Shown here piece by piece: positions 26,018 to 34,113 of a stretch of 64,000 bases of DNA. Each line of letters starts with the position of its first letter. The first letter of the stretch is position 1. The stretch covers positions 9,486,001 to 9,550,000 of the forward strand of contig NZ_CP063808.1 in NCBI RefSeq assembly GCF_018128905.1, read 5' to 3'. This DNA comes from Streptomyces sp. A2-16 (GTDB lineage Bacteria > Actinomycetota > Actinomycetes > Streptomycetales > Streptomycetaceae). A model generated the notes under the pieces. That model did no database searches. It saw nothing but the letters and a program-made list of their open reading frames with translations, and had not been told where the DNA came from. Position numbers and translations under genes: made by a program.

Positions 26018-27733
26018 CTATCGGCGCCGTCGGTGCTGTTGTTCTGTAGGCGTCGTGGTCGCTGATGGAAGCTGACCGTTTCCGGTCTGCTGGACGCGGA
26101 CCGAGGCTGTGATGGTCGAGCGTCGGCGGGCGGCTTCGGCTCGGCGGTTGGGTGCTGGGTTCCGGGCGGTGTGCTGGATGCGGGTGATCAGGACACGGGC
26201 GGGCTGTCGTGCAGTGTCCAGTTCGCGCTGAGCGGCGGCTTCCTTGAGGAGCTGGTGGGGTTGGTGCCCTCGGGCTTCGGCGTCGGCGAGGGCGGTGGCG
26301 AGCGCGGCCCAGGCCGGGTCGGTGAGGATGCGCTCGGCGTGCTCGGGGACGGCTGCTCGTACGTCGCTGGCGAGAACGCGGCGGGCTTGCTCCCTGGGTG
26401 GTCGGGCTGTGAGTTCGGCGAGCGTCGGGGCGAGGGCGCGGTCGGCGGCTGTCTGGAGGTGCTGGACGGCCTGGCGGGCGGCGTCGGCCTGGTGGGCGTG
26501 GTGCTTCGCTTCGTGCCAGCACCCAGCGATGATGGTGGCCCAGACGAGGGCCGCGACCAGGGCGGCGAGTGCGCTGCCGTCGGGGCCTGTGGCGGTGTGA
26601 ACGATGTCGCGGGCCGCGCTGCGCAGCGCGTGGGCGGCTCGGTCCTCGGCCCGGATCTGGGAGCGCTGGGCGCGGGCGAACGTCTTGGCGGCGGCTTGGA
26701 GTTCGGCGCGCAGGTGGGCGGGTGCCTTCTGGGCGGTGGCTTCGATCAGTTCGCCGAGGGCGGTGATGTGGGCCTGGGCGTGGGTGTCGTCGGCGGAGCC
26801 GGTGTGGAGGGTGTCGAGGGCCTCGGTGGCTTGATGCCAGGGGGTGCTGGGGTGGTTGCGGCGGGCGGTGGGGTGTTCTTCGGGCCAGCTGGATTCGAGG
26901 CGGGCCTTGATCTTGGGCAGGGAGAGGTCGGGAGCGATCTTGCCTCCGGGGTGGAAGACCTGCTCGCCGTTCTTGTTGAGGTCGCCGGGTCGGCCGGCGG
27001 CGTAGCCGAGGAGGTCGCCTGACGGGCCGCGCCGGACCTAAACCTCGACGCCGCTGGCTTCGAGATAGGCGATGAATTCCTCGGCGCCTGTCACGTGAGG
27101 GATGGCGGCGCGGATGCGGTCCTGGAGCCACTCGCGGCTGGGCTGATCCCAGCCGAGGCGGTCGGCCTTGTGCATCTCGGCCTGGGTGGGGCGGCGGGCG
27201 CCGGTGCGGTCACCCTTCTTGAGTTGGCGCAGCCCGTAGTCCCGCTCGATCTCGCGGCAAGCGTCACCGACGCGCAGGCCGCTGTCGTGGAGTTTGGGAC
27301 GGCGGCCGTCTTCGCGGACGGTGGTGGCGAGGATGTGGATGTGGTCATCCGCGTGGCGTACGGCGACCCAGCGGCAAGCCAGGTCATCGCCGGCGGGGGC
27401 GATGCCGGCGGACTGGACGATGCGTTGCGCGATGTCGCCCCACTCGGGGTCGGAGAGGTAGCGGTCCTCGGGCGCTGCGCGCACGGGGCAGTGCCACACG
27501 TGGTCAGTGACCTTCTGGCCGAACTCGCTGTTGCGCAGCCGCACGGGCTCATCGAGGTAGCGGGCGAGTTCGGTGAGGGTGGCGTTCTCGTCGCGACCGG
27601 GGTCGGGCATGCCGAGCATCGCGAATCCCGCGACGATGTGCGGGTCGAGGTGCTCGTCCTGGCGGCCGGGGCCATAGAGGTAGGCGAGCAGGCCGCGGGT
27701 GTTGGACCCGGCGGGTTTGATGGCGGCGATCAC
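26018..27733 (-). pseudogene. Relaxase (mobilisation nuclease) interrupted by an in-frame amber codon
   Basis: The gene begins MIAAIKPAGSNTRGLLAYLYG, overlapping mobC by four bases, and contains the metal-binding relaxase motif HADDHIHILATTVRED. At codon 232 (27038–27040) it meets TAG, reading GVEV-stop-VRRGPSGDLL. After that codon the same frame continues for another 340 sense codons with normal relaxase sequence (YAAGRPGDLNKNGEQVFHPG, a long helical C-terminus) to a stop at 26018–26020. Without the amber it would be 571 residues. The catalytic N-terminal domain is intact as a 231-residue product; the helical C-terminal domain, usually needed for transfer, would be lost unless the stop is read through. 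A single A-to-T change from a Lys codon (AAG) would explain it. Confidence 0.85.
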
Positions 27734-28482
27734 GCAGACAGCTCCCCTTCCGGCTCAGCCGGTTCGGCGGGCTGGCGCAGGGCCTCGGCGATCAGCTCCA
27801 GGAGTTGTTGAAGTTCGGTCAGATGCTGGCGGATGTCGAGGGGTGTGTAGTCGCTGTTGAGGGCGCGAGCGATCTGGTTGACGTTCACGCCGATCCGGTT
27901 GAGCTGACGCAGCACCTGAGCGCGGAAGTGGTGGGTGCGGCGGCGGTCCTCGGACAGCGGCAGGTTCGCGGTGAACCGGCCGGTGACGAAAGCGACGACG
28001 ACGTCGGCGGCGAAGCCGCCCGCGCCCTTGTAGCCGTGCTCGGCAGTGGCCTCCTGGAGGAGGGCGAGCTGATCGGTCGTGAAGCGCAGGGGGCCGACAC
28101 GCTCCTTGCGTTTGTCTCCGGTGAACCGGCGGATCGTCGGCTGGACGCTCTTCACGACAGGCTCACCGCCGACGCTCTCGGCGGCGTCGGTGGCGCGCAC
28201 GGAGCGCAGGGTCTCGCGCTGGACGGTGTGGAGCGTGTCCTCGTCGGGGCCGCCCTCGGCCCCGACGTCCTGGCCTGGCGCCCCCTGGCGCTGGGCCTCC
28301 TCCGCCACCCCCGGGGCGGAGCCCCCCGAAGCCCGGCCATGAGTCGGACTCGGGGTACTACTGGCTCCGCCCGGGGCAGGTCGTCCAAATGCGCGGCGCC
28401 AACGGTCCGTCAGCGTAGGCGACTTTGCCAACGGCGATGGCTCGTCGGGGGCGTTGTCGGGGTGGAGTGGGTCGTGCGTCAT
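27730..28482 (-). CDS. MobC-family mobilisation (relaxosome) protein
   Basis: 250 residues. A disordered N-terminal about 120 residues precedes a ribbon-helix-helix-like accessory domain ending in HHFRAQVLRQLNRIGVNVNQ and IARALNSDYTPLD, the typical MobC signature. MobC proteins bind oriT and assist the relaxase in nicking. The stop overlaps the relaxase start (ATGA), so the two form an operon. The perfect inverted repeat 128 bases upstream is a candidate oriT or terminator. Confidence 0.85.
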   Translation of the reverse strand: MTHDPLHPDNAPDEPSPLAKSPTLTDRWRRAFGRPAPGGASSTPSPTHGRASGGSAPGVAEEAQRQGAPGQDVGAEGGPDEDTLHTVQRETLRSVRATDAAESVGGEPVVKSVQPTIRRFTGDKRKERVGPLRFTTDQLALLQEATAEHGYKGAGGFAADVVVAFVTGRFTANLPLSEDRRRTHHFRAQVLRQLNRIGVNVNQIARALNSDYTPLDIRQHLTELQQLLELIAEALRQPAEPAEPEGELSA

Positions 28483-28609
28483 GGACGGTTCTCCGGAGAA
28501 GGGGTGGGGAGGGGGTGCGGGGCACCGCGGAGATCAGATGGAGTTCGGGCTGCTGTTGCCTCGCCCGCAGGTGTGGACGCTCGCGCGTTGCGCGGGGCGT
28601 GACCGGCGG

Positions 28610-28642
28610 GCCGGGTGACCGGAAGGGTTCCGGTCACCCGGC
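28610..28642. terminator. Perfect 15-bp inverted repeat (terminator or oriT candidate)
   Basis: GCCGGGTGACCGGAA and TTCCGGTCACCCGGC pair perfectly around a three-base loop. It lies 12 bases past the stop of the DUF2637 gene, as a terminator would, and 128 bases ahead of mobC, where an oriT could be. No U-tract follows, which weakens the terminator reading. Confidence 0.6.
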
Positions 28643-28653
28643 GGCGGTTTCGG

Positions 28654-29586
28654 TCAGCCGTCGGCCCGATCGGTGTCGGCTGGGGCTTCGGGTTCGGCCC
28701 GGAGGATGTCCATCACCTCGGTCAGCCGCTGGCTGCCGATCGTCAGCCCTTTGCCCTCAACTGCCGTTCGGACGACGGCGCGGGTGAGCTTTCCCTGCTC
28801 AGCGGCAGCAGCCCGGCCGATCTCCACGAGTACCTCAAGCGGGGCGCCTGGCGGTCGGCCGCCGCGCGGCTTGCCCTCCACAGCCTCGGAAGGCGATTGC
28901 GGCGACTGTACGGAAACGGCAGCCGGCAGCTCAGTGATCTGGCCGGTCTCAACCAGCAGGTCGGCAGGCCGAACACGCTCGACCGGAGCCTCGGCCCACT
29001 GGCCGACTGCGGTGGCCGACGCCTCGGTAGGGCCGACGGATGTGGTGGCCGGTGGTTCCGGTACCTGCACGGAATCGGGGGCCGAAGGGTCGACAACGGG
29101 CTGTGCGACGAGTTCGTGGATCTGCCGCATCAGCACGCCGAAGGCCACCATCGCGGCAGCCGGAGGCACCGCAGCGACCACGTAGTCGAGCAACGGCACG
29201 CTGCCGACTTCGCGCGTGCCGGTCACCCCGGCCACGTTGAGCCCGATGGAGCCGACCGATCCGATGGCGGTGACGCCGATGGCCCATGGGTCGGTGACTC
29301 GGCGCAGGCCCGCACGGAGCATGAGCAGCTCGCCTGCGACGATGAACGCGTCCAGCGTTGCGGGCCACGCCCAGCGACGGGTCGGCGAGTCGCGGAGCCC
29401 GTGCTGGGCGGCGACCTCGGCCAGGTGCGCGTAGGAGAGCCAGAACGCACCGGCGGTCAGGGCCACGATGACGATGCCGGCCGTGCGGAGCACGTACTGC
29501 TCCGCAGTGAGCTTCGTCTTCGTTGGTGGCTCGTGACCGGGCTGGTCGTCCAGCGGCGGGCGGTCGCGGTCTCGGCGACGGGACAT
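28654..29586 (-). CDS. DUF2637 membrane protein (plasmid spread-type)
   Basis: About 310 residues from ATG at 29586 (GAGGAT seven bases upstream). Four hydrophobic segments lie in the first about 150 residues: TAGIVIVALTAGAFWLSYAH, ATLDAFIVAGELLMLRAG, WAIGVTAIGSVGSIGLNVAG, VVAAVPPAAAMVAFGVLM. This is the DUF2637 layout found in Streptomyces plasmid and ICE spread proteins. The C-terminus is soluble with a winged-helix-like end (GKLTRAVVRTAVEGKGLTIG). It probably acts in conjugal spread or membrane anchoring. The transfer ATPase it usually accompanies is absent here. Confidence 0.8.
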   Translation of the reverse strand: MSRRRDRDRPPLDDQPGHEPPTKTKLTAEQYVLRTAGIVIVALTAGAFWLSYAHLAEVAAQHGLRDSPTRRWAWPATLDAFIVAGELLMLRAGLRRVTDPWAIGVTAIGSVGSIGLNVAGVTGTREVGSVPLLDYVVAAVPPAAAMVAFGVLMRQIHELVAQPVVDPSAPDSVQVPEPPATTSVGPTEASATAVGQWAEAPVERVRPADLLVETGQITELPAAVSVQSPQSPSEAVEGKPRGGRPPGAPLEVLVEIGRAAAAEQGKLTRAVVRTAVEGKGLTIGSQRLTEVMDILRAEPEAPADTDRADG

Positions 29587-30016
29587 GAGCGGGATCCTCA
29601 AGCGGGATACTCCTGGGGTAGTGGTGTGGTGCGTCTTTGGCGTCTTGGCCGTTGCAGGCGCAGGTCACAGCGGGTACGGCAACCGCCTCAGCTCTCCGTA
29701 CTGGCGGGTGCTGCCGGCGTACTGTTCCGAGTCGGAACAAGCGCGGGACGTCCTGGCGGCCCGGTGTCGGTATGGCCGTACCCCGGGTCGAGACGGGGGC
29801 ATTGCGTCTTCCGTCCCGGTGGTTAGGGCTGTGACCTGCGGCGATACGGCAGGACGGCGGTGGACGGCGCAAGACGGATGCGGGCGGGGTCTTGGCTGCA
29901 GGGCGCGATTGATGATCGCGTTTCCGTCTTGGCCCCGGTTGCCGTCTTGACCGCATGCCGTGTGACCTGCGAGATCACGCCAGGGACGGCAAGGACGGCA
30001 ACCAGGGACGCGGGGC
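29587..30016. other. Gene-free region with short repeats (replication/oriT candidate)
   Basis: About 430 bases with no supported gene. Short related motifs recur: TTTCCGTCTTG and TTGCCGTCTTG near 29920–29950, GACGGCAAGGACGGCAACC at 29985–30003, GTGACCTGCG at about 29831 and 29960. Clustered short repeats beside a DUF3631 ATPase gene could be an iteron-like origin or regulatory region. This is suggestive only. Confidence 0.4.
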
Positions 30017-31303
30017 TCAGCCCTCGCTGAAGCCGGAGCCGGAGCCGGGGTCGGTGTCGACGGGGTGGACGGCGGGGCAGTACCGGCGCCAGGCGTCGAG
30101 GAACTTGTTGCGCATGTAGCCCTTGCGCTGGGTCCGGTCGGCCATGCGCACGTTGCCGGGCTTGATCTCGAACTCGCGGAGCATCCTGCTCAGCTCGCGG
30201 GGAGTCAGCCCGCCGCGTCCCCACTCGGCCCACGGGGCCTCGGGGTCCTGGCGCAGGTGGTGGAGAAGTTCCTCGGTGGACAGGCTGTCAACCTCGCGCT
30301 GGGCGTAGAAGACCCGGCCGATGTCGGCGAGGATCCGCGCCCCGCTGGGGTGGTCCTCCTCGGTTGCCGCTTCGGCGGCGACCATCCGCGCACACGCCAC
30401 TCGCGCCAGGCGGGGCCAGTGCCCGCCGGCCAGGTCGGCGACGATGACCAGGGGTTCCCAGGTGTCCGCGGCACGGTCCTCGACCGGCATCTCCGGCTCC
30501 AGGTTCGCCGCCTCGTCCAGCAGTGGCCTGGCCCACGCGGCGATGCGGTCGCGCAGATCGTGCAGGGCCGGGATGTCACGGCGCGAGCGGAAGGGCTTGA
30601 CCTTCTCGCCCTCAGCCCGGCGCCGCATACGGATCACCACCGCCCGGTCCATGACCGTGTCGGGCAGGTCACCGATCCCCGCGATGGCCGCCATGGCGAA
30701 CGTCGCGAAGCGGTGCGGGGTGTGGTCGTTGCCGACGACCCGGGTGACGTAGCGGTTGCGCTGGTGGCCGGCGTTGAGCAGGCCGCGCATCTCCTCGTTC
30801 TTCTCGGCCATCTTCGGTGTGCCGAAGATGGTGTCCGCCTCGTCCACCAGAAGCGTGGGCGGGTTCTCCTCGGTGATCGACCGGAAGATGGCCGCCGGTG
30901 TGGTGTTGATGGTGAGCATCGGTTCGTGGACCGTCTCGGTCAACACGTCGAGAAGACGCGACTTGCCGCACCGCTTCGCCGGACCCACCACCGCCAGGCG
31001 CGGGGCGTGCTGCCACGCGGGCTGTAGGTGCGTCGCCACCACCCACAGGGTGATCGCGTCCAGGGCCTCTGGCGAGGGTGGGATCACGAACTGGGCGATC
31101 TGCGCCCGCAGTTCATCCAGCAGTTTGGAGCCACAGGTCGGTTCCGCGTCGGGTATCGCCTCCAGGCCGCTCGGCGTCTCCGCCTCGTCGGCGCGGTCAG
31201 TCTGCGTGGCGCGCAGGTGGGCGCCGGGTCGGCCGGGGATGGCCGCCGCGGGCCAAACAGCGTGGGCGGGGGCGGAATAGGACTCGGGGTTCTCGGGTTG
31301 CAC
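30017..31303 (-). CDS. DUF3631 P-loop ATPase (element replication/maintenance)
   Basis: About 428 residues from GTG at 31303, seven bases after GAGGAG. Walker A is GPAKRCGKSR (about 107–116) and Walker B is TLLVDEADTIFG. HRFATFAMAAIAGIGDLPDT and the arginine-rich VVIRMRRRAEGEKVKPFR follow as sensor regions, then the DUF3631 C-terminus (LTPRELSRMLREFEIKPGNV, KGYMRNKFLDAWRRYCP). This family is a helicase-like ATPase encoded on actinobacterial mobile elements, where it probably works in replication initiation of the excised form. It is separate from the mob operon by the repeat-rich gap. Confidence 0.85.
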   Translation of the reverse strand: MQPENPESYSAPAHAVWPAAAIPGRPGAHLRATQTDRADEAETPSGLEAIPDAEPTCGSKLLDELRAQIAQFVIPPSPEALDAITLWVVATHLQPAWQHAPRLAVVGPAKRCGKSRLLDVLTETVHEPMLTINTTPAAIFRSITEENPPTLLVDEADTIFGTPKMAEKNEEMRGLLNAGHQRNRYVTRVVGNDHTPHRFATFAMAAIAGIGDLPDTVMDRAVVIRMRRRAEGEKVKPFRSRRDIPALHDLRDRIAAWARPLLDEAANLEPEMPVEDRAADTWEPLVIVADLAGGHWPRLARVACARMVAAEAATEEDHPSGARILADIGRVFYAQREVDSLSTEELLHHLRQDPEAPWAEWGRGGLTPRELSRMLREFEIKPGNVRMADRTQRKGYMRNKFLDAWRRYCPAVHPVDTDPGSGSGFSEG

Positions 31304-31536
31304 TCGGCAGCTCCTCGTCTGGCGGTGGCGGGCTCGCACGCCCTTGCCGCCGGGTTGGTTCTTCCAGGGCCGTTCGGGGTTGCTCGGGCCTCCGGCGTTG
31401 CACCGCCGGGGGCCCACCCCTTTCTCGCGGGCACCAGGCCATCGCGAGGGAACACGGACCGTACGTCCACACCCGGCAACAGTCCAGCATTTCTGTGTCA
31501 GCTCAGCGCAGAACGGTCTGCTACGGCTCGCCGCTT

Positions 31537-31782
31537 TCATGCAGCCAGGCCCAGCAGGGCCAACAGATCTGCGGTCACCACCCGGTAGGCGTTACCCAGC
31601 CGCAGCACCCTGCACGGGTACTGACCACGCTTCGCCAGCTCATACCCCTTGCTCCGCCCCAGCCCCAACGCCCGGTTACCTGTCTCCAGGTCAACGGCAG
31701 CGGGAAGCTCCAGCAGCTCCTCTCGGCTCATGCCCTTCACTCGGCCGGCGAGTTCGTTCTCGCGCATACGCGCTCCATCCAT
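31537..31782 (-). CDS. Excisionase-like HTH protein (Xis)
   Basis: About 81 residues with a MerR/HTH_17-type fold: AAVDLETGNRALGLGRSKGY then ELAKRGQYPCRVLRLGNAYR. Small proteins like this sit beside tyrosine integrases and act as recombination directionality factors, bending DNA for excision. I chose the ATG at 31782, after GAGGG; starts at 31803 and 31767 are possible. It is divergent from the XRE regulator and integrase. Confidence 0.82.
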   Translation of the reverse strand: MDGARMRENELAGRVKGMSREELLELPAAVDLETGNRALGLGRSKGYELAKRGQYPCRVLRLGNAYRVVTADLLALLGLAA

Positions 31783-31861
31783 GACTGAGCCCTCGGCGAA
31801 CACGGCGATCGCGCTCGTCTCCAGGCCATGGAATCAACGGTAGGGAAGCTAATGTGTCTGC

Positions 31862-32554
31862 ATGACACAACGCGGTTCGGATGCTGGTAGGGACAGGGAC
31901 GAGGACGACGTCCCGGAGTGGGTGGACCAGGTGATGGCCACGGTGGCCGCCGAGGTCCGCAGACGGAGGAAGGAGCTGCGCATGAGCGCCCAGGACCTGG
32001 CCGACCGCTGTGAGGAGATCGGCCATCCGATCCCTCGCAACGTGATCGCCAACATGGAGTCCGGCCGCCGCGCCAACCTGCCCCTGGTCGACGTCCTCGT
32101 CCTCGCCGAAGCCCTGCGGACCTACCCCATCTGCCTGCTCTACCCCGTCGGCTACGTCGACCGAGTCCAGCGCCTTCCTCTGCAGTACTCCGAGCCGACC
32201 TGGGATGCCATGCGTTGGTTCACCGGCGACAGGGAGGAGCTCGGCATGGAAGACGACATGCTCCGCTCCTTCCGCGCCCACGTCCGCCATCAGCGCGCCG
32301 CCCTGGCCGCCCTGAAGGGCGAGAGGCACGAGCGCTGGAAAGCCGAGACAGCACCCAACCAGGCTGAACGCGAGGAAGCCGTACTCGCCCAAGCCGACTA
32401 CGCAGAAAGGGCGTTGGAAGCCAAGTACCGGCTCCGCAGCGCCCGCGCCTTCATCCGCGAAGACGGCGGCACGCCACCAACCCTGCCGCCAGAACTCGCC
32501 GACATCGACCCACCCGAAACCGACCCGGACACCACCGAGGAGAACGATCTTTGA
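31862..32554 (+). CDS. XRE-family transcriptional regulator
   Basis: 230 residues. The helix-turn-helix covers about residues 25–75: VRRRRKELRMSAQDLADRCE and GHPIPRNVIANMESGRR. The C-terminal half is charged and helical. It lies between the divergent xis and integrase genes and overlaps the integrase start by four bases (TTGA), so it is co-expressed with integrase. It probably controls excision/integration genes. Confidence 0.85.
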   Translation: MTQRGSDAGRDRDEDDVPEWVDQVMATVAAEVRRRRKELRMSAQDLADRCEEIGHPIPRNVIANMESGRRANLPLVDVLVLAEALRTYPICLLYPVGYVDRVQRLPLQYSEPTWDAMRWFTGDREELGMEDDMLRSFRAHVRHQRAALAALKGERHERWKAETAPNQAEREEAVLAQADYAERALEAKYRLRSARAFIREDGGTPPTLPPELADIDPPETDPDTTEENDL

Positions 32555-34089
32555 AGGGTTCCACCCACCGCCGCTGCTACTGCCGCGACCCCCACACCGG
32601 CAAGCCGCTCGGCAAGAAGTGCCCCAAGCTCTCCAGCCGCAAGCACGGCTCGTACTCCATACGCCAGGAACTCCCGCCCCGCGAAGACGGCACCCGCCGT
32701 TCCTTCAGCCGCGCCGGCTACGAGTCCCTCAAGGACGCGCAGGCCGACCTCGACCACGTCCGCTCCCTGCTCGCCCTGGCGGAGAAGGACGACCCCGACA
32801 GCCTTCAGCGCCTCGTCGACATGCTGGAGGAGGTCGCGGTCGAGAAGGCTCCACTCCCGGCCATCGAGGAGACCCGACGCCGCCTGAGGGCGGGCCTGGC
32901 CCTCCGTGGCAGCCTCACCGTCGGTGAGTGGCTCGACCAGTGGTTCGCCGCGAAGAAGCGCCGCAAGACCACGCTCAACGGCTACGCCTCCCACATCCGC
33001 GTCCATCTGAAGCCGCGCATCGGCCACGTACGCCTCGACCGCCTCAACGTCGGCCACCTGGTGGAGATGTTCGACGGGATAGCCGACGACAACGAGGTCA
33101 TCGCGGCCGAGAACGAGGCCCGCCGCGAGCAGATCGCCCACTGCAAGCCGAGCAAGCCCGGCCGCCCCGTGGGAGCCGAGCGGAAGCTGCTCGCGGCCGA
33201 GCGGGCCCAGCTGGCGGAGATGAAGCCGTTCCGGAAGATCACCGGTCCGGCATCCCGCCAGGCGATCCGCCGCACCCTGCGCGCGGCCCTGAACTCAGCG
33301 ATCGCCCAGCAGCTCATCACCTTCAACCCGGCGTCCCACGTCGAGTTGGAGTCCGGCAAGCGGCCCAAGCCGCTCCTCTGGACCGATGAACGAGTCCGGC
33401 GCTGGCGCGAGACGGGCGAGATCCCCGGCCCTGTGATGGTGTGGACCCCGCAGCAGTTCGGCGCCTTCCTGGACGCAGCCGAGGGCGACCGCCTGTACGC
33501 GATCTTCCACCTCATGGGTACTCGCGGCCTCCGTCGCGGCGAGGCGGTCGGCCAGGACTGGCACGAGATCGACCTTGAGGCCGGCCTCATCACTCCCGCC
33601 AAGGAGATCGTGGTGGACGGCTGGGACCCCTACGAGTCGGAACCCAAGACGGACGGCAGCGCCAACACGATCGCGCTCGACAGCACGACCATCTCCGAAC
33701 TGCGCGACCACAAAGCCCGCCAGGAGAAGGAGCGCGCGCAGTGGGGCGAAGCCTGGCAGGACACTGGCAAGGTCTTCACGAAGGAAGACGGCTCGTGGCT
33801 CCACCCCGGGACGGTCTCCGAGACCTTCCGCCGCATCCTCGCCACGACTGACCTGCCGCCCATCACCCTGCGGGACCTGCGCCACGTCGCCGCCACGCTC
33901 ACGCACGGAGGCGGCGGCGACATCCACGCCGTGAAGGAGACCCTGCGGCACTCCACCATCACGCTGACCTCTGACACGTACACGAGCCTGCTCCCTGAGC
34001 TGGATCGCGAGATCGCCGAGGCCGCAGTAAAGCTGGTACCCCGCGTCCGCGGGCGGAAGGTTGAGGAGAAAAATCAGGGCGCAGCCTGA
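32551..34089 (+). CDS. int: Tyrosine site-specific recombinase (integrase)
   Basis: 512 residues from TTG, coupled to the XRE gene. An N-terminal Cys-containing motif (CYCRDPHTGKPLGKKC) is typical of actinomycete integrases. An SAM-like core-binding domain follows (SLTVGEWLDQWFAAKKRRKT), then the catalytic domain with Arg in GTRGLRRGEAV (about R328), TLRDLRHVAATL, LRHSTITLTSDTY and the nucleophile Tyr477. The usual first His of the H-x-x-R box reads Arg (LRDLRH instead of LHDLRH), a variant I recall in other Streptomyces integrases. The tRNA-Lys att sites fit this class. It lies 3.3 kb from attR with cargo between, rather than next to attR. Confidence 0.93.
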   Translation: MKGSTHRRCYCRDPHTGKPLGKKCPKLSSRKHGSYSIRQELPPREDGTRRSFSRAGYESLKDAQADLDHVRSLLALAEKDDPDSLQRLVDMLEEVAVEKAPLPAIEETRRRLRAGLALRGSLTVGEWLDQWFAAKKRRKTTLNGYASHIRVHLKPRIGHVRLDRLNVGHLVEMFDGIADDNEVIAAENEARREQIAHCKPSKPGRPVGAERKLLAAERAQLAEMKPFRKITGPASRQAIRRTLRAALNSAIAQQLITFNPASHVELESGKRPKPLLWTDERVRRWRETGEIPGPVMVWTPQQFGAFLDAAEGDRLYAIFHLMGTRGLRRGEAVGQDWHEIDLEAGLITPAKEIVVDGWDPYESEPKTDGSANTIALDSTTISELRDHKARQEKERAQWGEAWQDTGKVFTKEDGSWLHPGTVSETFRRILATTDLPPITLRDLRHVAATLTHGGGGDIHAVKETLRHSTITLTSDTYTSLLPELDREIAEAAVKLVPRVRGRKVEEKNQGAA

Positions 34090-34113
34090 GGAGAGCACCG
34101 AGAGAATGCTGTC

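Noticed and set aside
25953..27131. 392-codon Arg/Pro/His-rich minus-strand frame
   Set aside because: It is the out-of-frame shadow of the relaxase C-terminal half, which reads sensibly in the relaxase frame.
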